Below, in pieces: positions 54,029 to 62,198 of a stretch of 64,000 nt of DNA. Below the pieces are notes generated by a model, which ran no database searches, had not been told where the DNA came from, and worked only from the letters and a program-made list of their open reading frames with translations. Position 1 is the stretch's first letter. Each line of letters opens with the position of its first letter. Origin of the DNA: Winogradskyella eximia. Lineage in GTDB: Bacteria; Bacteroidota; Bacteroidia; Flavobacteriales; Flavobacteriaceae. Location of the stretch: the NCBI RefSeq assembly GCF_003386165.1, contig NZ_QRDV01000002.1, positions 62,001 to 126,000 of the forward strand, read 5' to 3'. A program made the position numbers and the translations under genes.

Positions 54029-55333
54029 ATGGAAAGTGATGTTAATCAGATAGAAAAAGATAATATTATTCAAAAGCAATTGCGGTTTCAAGAACTACTG
54101 ATTAGTATTTCTACCACGTATATTAATGCTAATTTATCGCATGTAGACCAGCTCATTAAAACATCTTTAAAGCAAATTGGTGAGTTTGTTGAGGTCGATA
54201 GAAGTTATATTTTTTCTTATGATTTTATAAACAATACCACCTCAAACACCTATGAATGGTGTGCAGAAGGTATAGAGCCAGAAATTGAAAACTTACAAAA
54301 TATTCCTATAGATTATATTCCACAATGGCTAGAAGCACACCGAAACGGTAAAGCCTTTTATGTAGAGGATGTGAGTTTGTTACCAGATGATGGAGAACAA
54401 GGGTTACGTGCCGTTTTAGAACCACAAGGAATTAAAAGTTTAATCGCTATTCCTAAAATTAAAAACGACGAATTAATTGGGTTTGTTGGTTTTGATGCCG
54501 TTAAAAAAAAGAACACCTATAACGATAATGAGCAAGACATTCTCTTTGTATATGCCAATATGTTGGTAAATGTCATTCAACGAAAAGAAAATGAAGAACG
54601 CATAAAGGCACAAGAGGCTAAAAAAGAAGAGTTATTACAAAACTTATCTAAACAAAATCAAGAATTAAACGAATATGCACATGTCGTTTCTCACGATTTA
54701 AAAGCACCACTCATTAATATCCATACGTTAGTCGGTTGGTTTATGGAAGACCATAAAGATATCTTAGACGACCAAGCAATGAAACCGTTGCATCAAGTGT
54801 TATTCAACGTAGAGAAAATGGATTATTTAATAAAAGGCATTTTAGATTATTCTACTATAGATAAATTAGCATCTGAAGTCACTTTAATTAATTTTAATAC
54901 CATATTAGATGAGGTCTTACAAACACAGTTAATTCCTAGTCATGTAAAGATTACCGTTCAAGACCAACTGCCAAGCATATCTGGTAATGCTTGGAGGTAT
55001 AAGCAAGTATTTCAAAACCTGATACAAAACGCTATTAAGTATAGTGATAAAGACCAAAGTATTATTGATGTTGGCTATACTGAAAAACCAGAGCATTATG
55101 AGTTTTACGTTAAGGATAATGGAGTAGGTATCAATCCTAATTATTTCGATAAAATATTTAAAATATTTACCAAATTAGAAAGTACAGGATCATCATCAGG
55201 TGTAGGTTTGTCTATTGTTAAAAAAATTATCACGTACTACAATGGTACTATATGGGTAGAAAGCGAGGAAGGTGTAGGAACTACGTTTTATTTTACACTC
55301 TCTAAAGATGAGGACATAAATGCAGCCAAATAA
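54029..55333 (+). CDS. GAF-domain sensor histidine kinase, cytoplasmic
   Basis: 434 residues. A GAF domain occupies residues ~30-190 (ISTTYINANLSHVDQLIKTS and SLIAIPKIKNDELIGFVGFD), a coiled coil follows, then the HisKA block HVVSHDLKAPLINIHTLVGW with His222, and the HATPase with NLIQNAIKYS and KDNGVGINPNYFDKIFKIF. No membrane span, so it senses a cytoplasmic small molecule or redox state. No response regulator is adjacent; it is an orphan. The Met at 54029 is chosen because the longer frame upstream runs through a terminator and reads as non-coding. Confidence 0.9.
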   Translation: MESDVNQIEKDNIIQKQLRFQELLISISTTYINANLSHVDQLIKTSLKQIGEFVEVDRSYIFSYDFINNTTSNTYEWCAEGIEPEIENLQNIPIDYIPQWLEAHRNGKAFYVEDVSLLPDDGEQGLRAVLEPQGIKSLIAIPKIKNDELIGFVGFDAVKKKNTYNDNEQDILFVYANMLVNVIQRKENEERIKAQEAKKEELLQNLSKQNQELNEYAHVVSHDLKAPLINIHTLVGWFMEDHKDILDDQAMKPLHQVLFNVEKMDYLIKGILDYSTIDKLASEVTLINFNTILDEVLQTQLIPSHVKITVQDQLPSISGNAWRYKQVFQNLIQNAIKYSDKDQSIIDVGYTEKPEHYEFYVKDNGVGINPNYFDKIFKIFTKLESTGSSSGVGLSIVKKIITYYNGTIWVESEEGVGTTFYFTLSKDEDINAAK

Positions 55334-55462
55334 GTGATGCTGTTATTAATCGTCTTATAGATCACATTCATATCATAATTTGGGAAAATATTAATGTAAA
55401 TCCCTCAGAATTATCCATAACTTTATGGCATTTATATAGCGAACTACAAACCAATAGATGTC

Positions 55463-56389
55463 ATGAATATTGTAACCTTAACCATAAATCCTGCCTTAGA
55501 TAAAAGTGCAAAAATTGATCACTTAGTACCAGAGCAAAAACTAAAATGCAAAGCCATTGAATTTCAAGCTGGTGGAGGTGGCGTCAATATCTCTCGCGTA
55601 CTTCATACTTTAGGTGTAAACAACAATTGTATGTTTACCTGTGGAGGTGATACTGGGAAAACTTTAAAGGGTTTATTGCAAGATGAAAAATTAGAAATTA
55701 CACCAATTTTAGTTGAAGCATGGACACGCGAAAATTTAGCCGTTGTAGATACTAAAACCGATTTACAATACCGATTCGGAATGCCAGGACATGGTTTAAC
55801 CGCTACTGAAATTGAAGTGGTTAAAAACACTATAAATAAGTTGGTTACGGATAATTCAATGTTTATAATGAGTGGTAGTATTCCTGATACAATGCCTTCA
55901 GATTTCTACATCGAGTTAATAAATAGTTTAAGTGCTAAAAATGTAAAAATTATTGTAGATACCTCTGGTGAAGCTTTAAAAGCAAGTCTTAAAAAGCCAG
56001 TGTTTTTAATGAAACCTAATCAAGGTGAATTGGCACAATTAGCTGGTAAGGACTTTTTAACCAAAACAGAACAAGAAGCCTTTGCCATGCAATTAGTCAA
56101 TAACAAACATGCAGAATATGTAGTAGTATCTTTAGGTGCACGTGGTGCGTTTTTAGCATCTCAAAGCGGTATCTTTTATCAAAACACTCCATCTGTAAAA
56201 GTGAAGAGTACCATTGGCGCTGGTGATAGTATGGTCGCAGGATTGGTATATGCCATAGCAAAAGGCATGTCTGCTCAAGATATTTTAAAATGGGGAGTGG
56301 TTTGTGGTGTTGCAACAACCATGACAGGTGGCACTAATTTAGCGTCAACAGAGAATATACACATAGTTTCAGAATTATTAGATGAGTAA
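55463..56389 (+). CDS. 1-phosphofructokinase/6-phosphofructokinase II family hexose kinase
   Basis: 308 residues of the PfkB-type phosphosugar kinases: LTINPALDKSAKIDHLVPEQ at the start, FQAGGGGVNISRVLHTLGV for sugar-phosphate binding, MSGSIPDTMPSDFY, FLMKPNQGELAQL and KSTIGAGDSMVAGLVYA with the catalytic Asp. The 'NPALD' and 'GGGGVN' motifs are those of phosphofructokinase II and 1-phosphofructokinase. No PTS genes are nearby, so fructose 6-phosphate is the more likely substrate, but tagatose 6-phosphate cannot be excluded. TAACTTTA at 55418-55425 may be the -7 box. It precedes the LLM gene by 54 bp. Confidence 0.9.
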   Translation: MNIVTLTINPALDKSAKIDHLVPEQKLKCKAIEFQAGGGGVNISRVLHTLGVNNNCMFTCGGDTGKTLKGLLQDEKLEITPILVEAWTRENLAVVDTKTDLQYRFGMPGHGLTATEIEVVKNTINKLVTDNSMFIMSGSIPDTMPSDFYIELINSLSAKNVKIIVDTSGEALKASLKKPVFLMKPNQGELAQLAGKDFLTKTEQEAFAMQLVNNKHAEYVVVSLGARGAFLASQSGIFYQNTPSVKVKSTIGAGDSMVAGLVYAIAKGMSAQDILKWGVVCGVATTMTGGTNLASTENIHIVSELLDE

Positions 56390-56443
56390 TAAAGCTTAGG
56401 TAATTTTTTATAAACAGTTACGACAAAAGGATCATTTACAGTT

Positions 56444-57448
56444 ATGAAAACAAAGCACACTAAATACTCCATTTTAGATCTTGCGCTAGTGTCGCAAGGT
56501 CAAACATTGCAACAAACCTTTGCAAATGTGTTGCAATTAGCACAACAGGCAGAAAAATTTGGTTATACACGCTACTGGTTAGCAGAACACCATAATGCCT
56601 CTAATATAGGAAGTAGTGCCACGTCTATACTCATTGGGTATGCAGCGCAAGGAACAAAAACGCTGCGCATAGGAGCTGGTGGTATTATGCTACCTAACCA
56701 TTCTCCATTAATTATAGCAGAACAGTTTGGAACTCTAGCAGCCTTATATCCTAATCGTATTGATTTGGGTCTAGGTCGTGCTCCTGGTACTGATAGAGAA
56801 ACAGCACAAGCCATTCGGACCGATTTTATGCAAGCAGCACAACAGTTTCCTAAGGAAGTAGAGAAAATACAAACTTATTTTTCTATAGACAATGCCGAGG
56901 CTATGGTACGTGCAACGGTAGCGGAAGGTGCAAACGTTCCCATCTATATTTTAGGGTCTAGTACAGATAGTGCGCATTTAGCGGCAAGAAAAGGATTGCC
57001 TTATGCTTTTGCGAGTCACTTTGCCACAACCCATTTGTTCGAGGCGATAAAAATTTACCGTGAAGAATTTCAACCATCAGAAGATGTAAAAGAACCATAT
57101 GTTATGGCTGGAGTCAATATCATTATTGCGGAAACGGATGAAGAAGCACAACGCTTATCAACGTCTTTAATCCGAATGATTGTAGGCATATTTACAGGAA
57201 GGAGAGCTAACGTACAACCACCAACAGACATGACTGAGGACTTAAAGGATATTATGAGAAATCCGCAAGTCCATCAAATGCTTAAGTATAGTTTTATTGG
57301 AAGTAAAGCGACGGTTAAAGCCCAAGTAAAAGAGTTTTTAGATCAAACCAATGCAGAGGAACTTATTGCTGTAACCCATTTATATGATATCAACGACAGA
57401 ATTCGTTCTTATGAATTATTCGCTGAAATCATGGAAGAGTTAAGGTAA
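56444..57448 (+). CDS. Luciferase-like (LLM class) flavin-dependent oxidoreductase
   Basis: 334 residues of the bacterial luciferase-like TIM barrel, the LLM subgroup found next to many genes of primary metabolism: YSILDLALVSQGQT at the start, KFGYTRYWLAEHHNASNIGS, AGGIMLPNHSPLIIAEQFG and RIDLGLGRAPGTDRETAQAI. It uses FMNH2 (or F420-type) from a partner; the substrate is not predictable from sequence. Same strand as the hexose kinase (54 bp gap), convergent with the outer-membrane protein downstream. Confidence 0.92.
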   Translation: MKTKHTKYSILDLALVSQGQTLQQTFANVLQLAQQAEKFGYTRYWLAEHHNASNIGSSATSILIGYAAQGTKTLRIGAGGIMLPNHSPLIIAEQFGTLAALYPNRIDLGLGRAPGTDRETAQAIRTDFMQAAQQFPKEVEKIQTYFSIDNAEAMVRATVAEGANVPIYILGSSTDSAHLAARKGLPYAFASHFATTHLFEAIKIYREEFQPSEDVKEPYVMAGVNIIIAETDEEAQRLSTSLIRMIVGIFTGRRANVQPPTDMTEDLKDIMRNPQVHQMLKYSFIGSKATVKAQVKEFLDQTNAEELIAVTHLYDINDRIRSYELFAEIMEELR

Positions 57449-57494
57449 AATGAACTAAAAAAACGCTCAAAATAGCATTGAAGTTCCTAAAGAT

Positions 57495-58361
57495 CTATTG
57501 AGAATCTTTGCTTTTACCTTTAAATTTATAAATCACTCCAATATTAATTCCGAATGACGAATAGGGTACTTTCACAGCCAGTTCCTTTGATGAATCTGTA
57601 TTATCACTAGGCAAATCGTCAACATAATGTGTGGTTTTATTGATGCCTGCAGGTAAATTATCTATAGTATAAAGACCACTAACAGCAACCGTGCCGTCCG
57701 TTAAAACTACGTTAGTGTTAAACGCTGTAATCTCAGAATCTTTTCGTTTTAAACTAATGCCGTAATACTCAGCTTCTACAAAAACACTGAACGTGGAATT
57801 TAATTGATGTCTATAACCTAGTGCAGCAACAAAGCCTAAAGGGAATTGGCCGTGATAGTCTTCCACATAGTTAGTTTCAGAATAGGATCCCAATGGTATG
57901 CCAAAAGCATCAGCTTCGGCTTGCGAGAAATTAGCTTTTTGATGTACAACAGCTTCTGTTTTCCCTCCTAATTTAACAAGTGCACCAATACGAGTATAAA
58001 CATTGGTGTTAAATCGATACACTAAAGAAGCTGAGGCGCCAAAGGCTCGCGCTCTAGCAATAGCATCAACCTCATAACCAGGCAAACGTACTTTAGAAAC
58101 CGTTTGATCTGAGCCATGGAGATAACCAAGACTTAAATCAAATCCAAAGCGATCATTATAATAATAAGTGCCGCGTAATTGCGCATTAAAACCTTCTCCA
58201 TAACTACCATAGTAGTTTTCTGTACCGTTAGTTGTTTGTTTTTCACCCGTTTTCATTCCAGCACTCCCAATGGCATAACCACCACTGGTAGAAACCTCAA
58301 ATTGTGCATAAGACGTTGTACTTAGCAATAAGGCAGTAAGTACCATAAATAGCTGTTTCAT
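57495..58361 (-). CDS. Outer membrane beta-barrel protein (OmpW/OmpA-like fold)
   Basis: 288 residues with a signal peptide (QLFMVLTALLLSTTSYA, cleavage before QFEVST). Barrel strands alternate throughout, such as FNAQLRGTYYYNDRFGFDLSL, VYTRIGALVKLGGKTE and FSVFVEAEYYGISLKRKDSE (quoted in part), ending SSFGINIGVIYKFKG, a classic C-terminal strand. Probably an eight- to ten-stranded barrel; no OmpA peptidoglycan domain. Alone on its strand; TATCTTTA at 58417-58424 (minus) may be the -7 box. Confidence 0.82.
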   Translation of the reverse strand: MKQLFMVLTALLLSTTSYAQFEVSTSGGYAIGSAGMKTGEKQTTNGTENYYGSYGEGFNAQLRGTYYYNDRFGFDLSLGYLHGSDQTVSKVRLPGYEVDAIARARAFGASASLVYRFNTNVYTRIGALVKLGGKTEAVVHQKANFSQAEADAFGIPLGSYSETNYVEDYHGQFPLGFVAALGYRHQLNSTFSVFVEAEYYGISLKRKDSEITAFNTNVVLTDGTVAVSGLYTIDNLPAGINKTTHYVDDLPSDNTDSSKELAVKVPYSSFGINIGVIYKFKGKSKDSQ

Positions 58362-58424
58362 AATTAAATATATTTATAAGAAAAAAATAGATTCGATTTT
58401 TAGATAAAAACCTATATAAAGATA

Positions 58425-58670
58425 CTGATTTTTAGTGTCTTATGTTGTTAAGTTTCGCATAATTATTGAAGCTTTTTATGTTAAAAAGAACTTATTCTGG
58501 CATCAAGAATTTGAGATGTCTAGGAGTTAAAATCAAAGAGCGCATCTAACGCTTGAGTTTAAATAATAAATGAGCAATGTTTTAATACAAATCTTCATAA
58601 AAAGTATGTAAAGAATGATTTAGATAAAGTATTCTATATAAGATATTTGAATATTTCATAACTTGTAATT
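58425..58670. other. Divergent gap before the 111-aa protein
   Basis: Together with the promoter stretch at 58362-58424 this makes 309 bp without a gene. I see no repeat, hairpin or operator of note; the right end is AT-rich with a GATATTTG near-match to a -7 box. Confidence 0.5.
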
Positions 58671-59006
58671 ATGAACTATAATAACAAGAGGTTTAGACCC
58701 ATCAAAAATTCCGAAAACGGTGAAACTTCCGAGGCAACTCTTTTTGTGTATAAACAAACCGGTAATATGATTTCTTCAGAATATAAAGGCGGACAAATAG
58801 TAAAAGGGCATTTAATAGGATTAGTGGATAAAACGGGAACTATTGATATGCGCTATCATCAAATAAATAGGAAGGGAGAATTAATGACAGGAACTTGTCA
58901 ATCAAAACCAGAAATGATGCCAAATGGTAAAATCAGACTCCATGAAACTTGGCAATGGACTTCGGGAGATAGATCAAGTGGAACATCCATTTTAGAAGAG
59001 TTATAA
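58671..59006 (+). CDS. Conserved protein of unknown function (often labelled N-acetylglutamate synthase)
   Basis: 111 residues, soluble, with a lipocalin-like beta pattern: TLFVYKQTGNMISSEYKGGQ, KGHLIGLVDKTGTIDMRYH, LMTGTCQSKPEMMPNGKIRL and ETWQWTSGDRSSGTSILEE. Relatives in databases are widely called N-acetylglutamate synthase, but there is no acetyltransferase motif here and that label looks unreliable. It lies 48 bp upstream of a GNAT gene on the same strand and may be cotranscribed with it. Confidence 0.75.
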   Translation: MNYNNKRFRPIKNSENGETSEATLFVYKQTGNMISSEYKGGQIVKGHLIGLVDKTGTIDMRYHQINRKGELMTGTCQSKPEMMPNGKIRLHETWQWTSGDRSSGTSILEEL

Positions 59007-59054
59007 ATCAACCCTCAATAACATCAAGTGCAGCACATCAAATAAATTAAAATC

Positions 59055-59462
59055 ATGATAACTTATAAAATAGAAAACAACCTATCTCCAACTGAATTTA
59101 GAGACGTACTCATCAAATCAACATTAGGCGAGCGCAGGCCAATTGATGATATGAATAGAATAATCGACATGGTTAAAAATGCCGATTTAATCATTACGGC
59201 AAGACATAACAACCAATTAGTAGGAGTTTCAAGATCCGTTACAGATGTTGTGTATTGTACCTATTTATCAGACTTAGCAGTAGATGAAGCCTATCAAAAA
59301 CAAGGCATAGGGAAAGAACTCATTAGATTAACAAAACAAGAAACTCCTAAAGCAACATTAATTCTGTTGGCTGCACCAGACGCTGTAAATTACTATCCAC
59401 ATATTGGAATGACTCAAATTGACGTTTGCTTTTTATTAAAGGATCTAAACGATTTAAAATAA
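59055..59462 (+). CDS. GNAT family N-acetyltransferase
   Basis: 135 residues of the GCN5-related fold. YLSDLAVDEAYQKQGIGKEL carries the acetyl-CoA pyrophosphate loop Q/RxxGxG (QKQGIG), and LILLAAPDAVNYYPHIGM is the C-terminal strand and helix. The substrate is unknown. The stop codon overlaps the next start in TAATG, so the following GNAT is translationally coupled. The two GNATs look like products of an old tandem duplication. Confidence 0.9.
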   Translation: MITYKIENNLSPTEFRDVLIKSTLGERRPIDDMNRIIDMVKNADLIITARHNNQLVGVSRSVTDVVYCTYLSDLAVDEAYQKQGIGKELIRLTKQETPKATLILLAAPDAVNYYPHIGMTQIDVCFLLKDLNDLK

Positions 59463-59881
59463 TGACAGTAGAAATTAATCCAAAATTGTATGTAAAGGAC
59501 TGGAATCACATGTCTGAGCTTTTTCAATTAGTAGGTTGGGACAAAAGAAGACCAAAAGATATTAAACAGTCTTTTAAAAAAAGTGCCGTAGTTTGTATCA
59601 TTAAGATGAATAATGAAATTATTGGTTTTGGCAGAACCGTAGATGACGGTAAATATTATGCTTTACTGGTAGATGTTGTGGTGCATCCTAATCATCATAA
59701 AAAAGGGGTAGGAACAATTATCGTTAACACATTAACAGAACATTTAAAAGGCTATAATTTTATCACCCTAACCGCAGCACCAAACAAAGAAGGGTTTTAC
59801 CAAAAACTGGGCTGGAAAAAACAAAAATCGGCTTATATCATACCAAAAGATCAAAAACAACACAATGACCATTGCGAATAG
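59462..59881 (+). CDS. GNAT family N-acetyltransferase
   Basis: 139 residues from the ATG at 59462, which overlaps the preceding TAA by one base. The longer upstream start at 59426 lies inside the previous gene and is not needed. LVDVVVHPNHHKKGVGTIIV holds the acetyl-CoA loop (KKGVGT) and FITLTAAPNKEGFYQKLGW the terminal strand-helix. It parallels the preceding protein block by block. The target amine is unknown. Confidence 0.9.
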   Translation: MTVEINPKLYVKDWNHMSELFQLVGWDKRRPKDIKQSFKKSAVVCIIKMNNEIIGFGRTVDDGKYYALLVDVVVHPNHHKKGVGTIIVNTLTEHLKGYNFITLTAAPNKEGFYQKLGWKKQKSAYIIPKDQKQHNDHCE

Positions 59882-59910
59882 CACTGATTAAAATAACGCA
59901 CAACTAACAA

Positions 59911-61143
59911 ATGAAAATAGGTATTGCACAAACAGCAGCTTTAAAAGGTGAAGTGGATAAGAATATTAAAAATCACTTGTTACTAATTAAACGTGCTATA
60001 AACTTAGGTGCCGACGTAATCATTTTTCCAGAACTATCAATTACAGGTTACGAACCCGAGTTAGCTAAAGCGCTTACAACCCATATAGACGATAGCATAT
60101 TCAATAGGTTTCAAGAACTATCAGATCAAAATAAAAGTATCATAGGCGTAGGCATGCCAACCAAGTCTATTAAAGGAATTCACATTAGCATGCTAATCTT
60201 TCAACCTTATAAAAAGCGCATGGTGTATGCTAAACAAATCCTTCATGCAGATGAAAAACCCTATTTCGTTTGTGGAAATAATCAAACCTATATACACATT
60301 AAAGGCAACAAAATTGCCATCGGAATTTGCTACGAAGCCTTACAACCCAAACACGTTTTAAAAGCCATTGATGATAATGCAAACCTATACATAGCAAGTG
60401 TCGCTAAGTCCAAAGAGGGCATTGAAAAGGCCAATGCATACTTCCCCAGAATGGCAAAGGAATATAAGATACCCATCCTAATGTCTAATGCTGTAGGATA
60501 TTGTGATAATTTCATGAGTGCTGGTCAGAGTGCGGTTTGGAATAAAAATGGCAAGCTAATGGCACAACTCGATCATAAGAATCAAGGCCTTTTAATCTAT
60601 GACACCGAATTGGAAGCTGTGGAAATGCAGCAATCAAAAATAGAAAAAGGACAATCGTCTAAGCTAAACACCATTTTCCAAATGTATCTAAATGCGAAAC
60701 ACCACTTAGAACAGAATGGCATATATCAGTGGACAACAAATTATCCAACACTATCAATACTTCAAGAGGATCTAAATAAAGGCGTGCTTTACACATTACA
60801 ACTTCAAAATGAAATAATAGGAGCCATTAATATAAGTGAAGAACAAGAAGATGAATATCAGTCTATTGATTGGCAATATAACGACTCAAAAGTTGTAGTG
60901 ATTCACAGACTTGTAATCGATCCCAAACATCAGCAACAAGGTTATGCTAAGCAGTTAATGGAATTTGCAGAAGATGTTGCAATTCAAAACAAGTATACTG
61001 CAATACGTTTAGATGTGTATAGCCAGAACATAAATGCAATTAATTTTTATAAAAAGCGTGAGTATTTTAGTCGAGGAGAGGTCAATTTCCCTGGGAGAGC
61101 ATACCCTTTTCATTGTATGGAAAAGGAAATTAAACCAAGCTAA
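59911..61143 (+). CDS. Nitrilase-superfamily amidohydrolase fused to a GNAT acetyltransferase
   Basis: 410 residues with two domains. Residues 1-~255 are a carbon-nitrogen hydrolase with the complete catalytic set: Glu41 in FPELSITGY, Lys108 in YAKQILHADE and Cys140 in IGICYEALQ. Residues ~265-405 are a GNAT domain with VIDPKHQQQGYAKQLM (acetyl-CoA loop at 341-346) and RLDVYSQNINAINFYKK. Separate members hydrolyse amides or ureido groups and acetylate amines; in one chain they could remove one acyl or carbamoyl group and add another. The reaction is unknown. It is 29 bp after two GNAT genes on the same strand. Hairpin repeats follow. Confidence 0.9.
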   Translation: MKIGIAQTAALKGEVDKNIKNHLLLIKRAINLGADVIIFPELSITGYEPELAKALTTHIDDSIFNRFQELSDQNKSIIGVGMPTKSIKGIHISMLIFQPYKKRMVYAKQILHADEKPYFVCGNNQTYIHIKGNKIAIGICYEALQPKHVLKAIDDNANLYIASVAKSKEGIEKANAYFPRMAKEYKIPILMSNAVGYCDNFMSAGQSAVWNKNGKLMAQLDHKNQGLLIYDTELEAVEMQQSKIEKGQSSKLNTIFQMYLNAKHHLEQNGIYQWTTNYPTLSILQEDLNKGVLYTLQLQNEIIGAINISEEQEDEYQSIDWQYNDSKVVVIHRLVIDPKHQQQGYAKQLMEFAEDVAIQNKYTAIRLDVYSQNINAINFYKKREYFSRGEVNFPGRAYPFHCMEKEIKPS

Positions 61144-61213
61144 TGTCTAATGCAATAAGTGACTTCACAAGCGACATCAAATCCCAAATCAAGATAACAA
61201 CAAATCCCCTTAA

Positions 61214-61273
61214 CGTCAGTTCGAGTGTTTCTTAATGCGAAGTGCAACGAAGAATTAAGAAATGTATCGAGAA
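61214..61273 (+). repeat. Short hairpin repeat (CAGTTCGAGTG family), tandem copy 1
   Basis: CGTCAGTTCGAGTG at the left, TATCGAGAAT at the right, and a long internal stem TTCTTAATGCG...GAATTAAGAA in place of the CCCGAC stem. Confidence 0.85.
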
Positions 61274-61279
61274 TCTTTG

Positions 61280-61326
61280 CGTCAGTTCGAGTGTCCCGAC
61301 CTTTTCGTCGGGATGTATCGAGAACC
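61280..61326 (+). repeat. Short hairpin repeat (CAGTTCGAGTG family), tandem copy 2
   Basis: CGTCAGTTCGAGTG, then the stem CCCGAC...GTCGGG, then TATCGAGAACC. It is 6 bp from copy 1 and best preserves the family consensus. Confidence 0.9.
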
Positions 61327-61372
61327 TTATAATAATCCAAATCTATAGTTAGTACAAACAAGTTTAAATTTA

Positions 61373-61388
61373 TACTTTTGTGTACAAA
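61373..61388 (+). promoter_or_regulatory. Promoter box and palindrome before the NrtR-type gene
   Basis: TACTTTTG (61373-61380) fits TAnnTTTG and lies 17 bp before the ATG. It overlaps TTTGTGTACAAA (61377-61388), a near-perfect palindrome, and GTACAAAC occurs both at 61352 and 61382. Autoregulation through these is possible. Confidence 0.45.
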
Positions 61389-61397
61389 CTACACATA

Positions 61398-62075
61398 ATG
61401 AGTAATCAATCCATAAAACTTTCTGTAGATGCTGTTGTATTCGGATACGAAGAAGGCAACATATCTGTATTATTAATCAAAAGAAAATACGAACCATTTA
61501 AAGGTGAATGGGCTATTCCTGGTGGTTTTGTACTCAATGAAGAATCCTTAGAGGAAGCTGTAGAAAGAGAACTACACGAAGAAACAGGGATTAAGATTAA
61601 TTATCTAGAACAACTATACACCTTCGGAAAGCCAAGTAGAGACCCAAGAGGTAGAGTAGTGTCCGTAGCTTATTTTGGATTGGTACGACCAAATGCCTAT
61701 AAAATTGTGGCTTCGACTGATGCAGAACAAGTACAGTGGTTTAATATTAATGAATTACCCAAGTTATCATTCGACCATAAAGAAATCTTAAAAGCAGCAA
61801 TAGAGCGCTTGCAAGGTAAAATAACATATGAGCCTATTGGCTTTGAACTACTAGATAAAAAATTCCCGTTTTCAGACTTAGAAAAACTGTATACGACTTT
61901 ACTAGGTCGCGATATCGACAGACGGAACTTCCGTAAAAAAATGGTGGGCTTAAATGTGTTAGATGAACTAGATGAAAAAGTATCTAAAGGTTCAGGTCGA
62001 CCAGCAAATTTATTCCAATTCAATCCTAAACGCTATTTCCAACTAAAAGAAGAAGGTATTATTTTTGAAATATAA
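61398..62075 (+). CDS. NrtR-type Nudix regulator with intact Nudix box
   Basis: 225 residues. The N-terminal Nudix domain begins IKLSVDAVVFGYEEGNISVL and has a complete box: GGFVLNEESLEEAVERELHE followed by ETGI, with the REL-x-EE-x-G metal site intact. The C-terminal winged helix has FPFSDLEKLYTTLLGRDIDR and NFRKKMVGLNVL. NrtR family members bind ADP-ribose or related NAD breakdown products and repress NAD-metabolism genes. The intact box leaves open a real pyrophosphatase activity. The start at 61398 is preferred to 61380. The next gene has two palindromes at its promoter. Confidence 0.9.
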   Translation: MSNQSIKLSVDAVVFGYEEGNISVLLIKRKYEPFKGEWAIPGGFVLNEESLEEAVERELHEETGIKINYLEQLYTFGKPSRDPRGRVVSVAYFGLVRPNAYKIVASTDAEQVQWFNINELPKLSFDHKEILKAAIERLQGKITYEPIGFELLDKKFPFSDLEKLYTTLLGRDIDRRNFRKKMVGLNVLDELDEKVSKGSGRPANLFQFNPKRYFQLKEEGIIFEI

Positions 62076-62101
62076 AACCCTTTAAATCAACATTATAAAC
62101 A

Positions 62102-62178
62102 GTTTGCGTAAAAATAACGCATAATAAAGTTGCTGGACAATTTATTTCCTTTTACATTTGTGTTATAATTACGCAAAT
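62102..62178. promoter_or_regulatory. Paired palindromic operators and promoter of the SPFH gene
   Basis: GTTTGCGTAAAAATAACGCA (62102 onward, to 62123) and TTTGTGTTATAATTACGCAA (62157 onward, to 62178) are inverted-oriented copies of one 22-bp palindrome with outer halves TTTGCGT/ACGCAAA. The second overlaps the -7 box TACATTTG (62153-62160), which has a TTG 20 bp upstream. A Nudix regulator bound here would block the promoter. Confidence 0.75.
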
Positions 62179-62198
62179 AACCTTAAATACTCAATATT

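Noticed and set aside
59885-59905. AAAATAACGCA before the nitrilase-GNAT gene, matching half of the SPFH operator
   Set aside because: The other half of the palindrome is missing, so a single 11-bp match was judged chance.
61140-61361. A 73-codon minus-strand frame with repeated Arg/Thr/Asp words
   Set aside because: It is the translation of the two tandem hairpin repeats and reads similarly to the false start of the DJ-1 gene.
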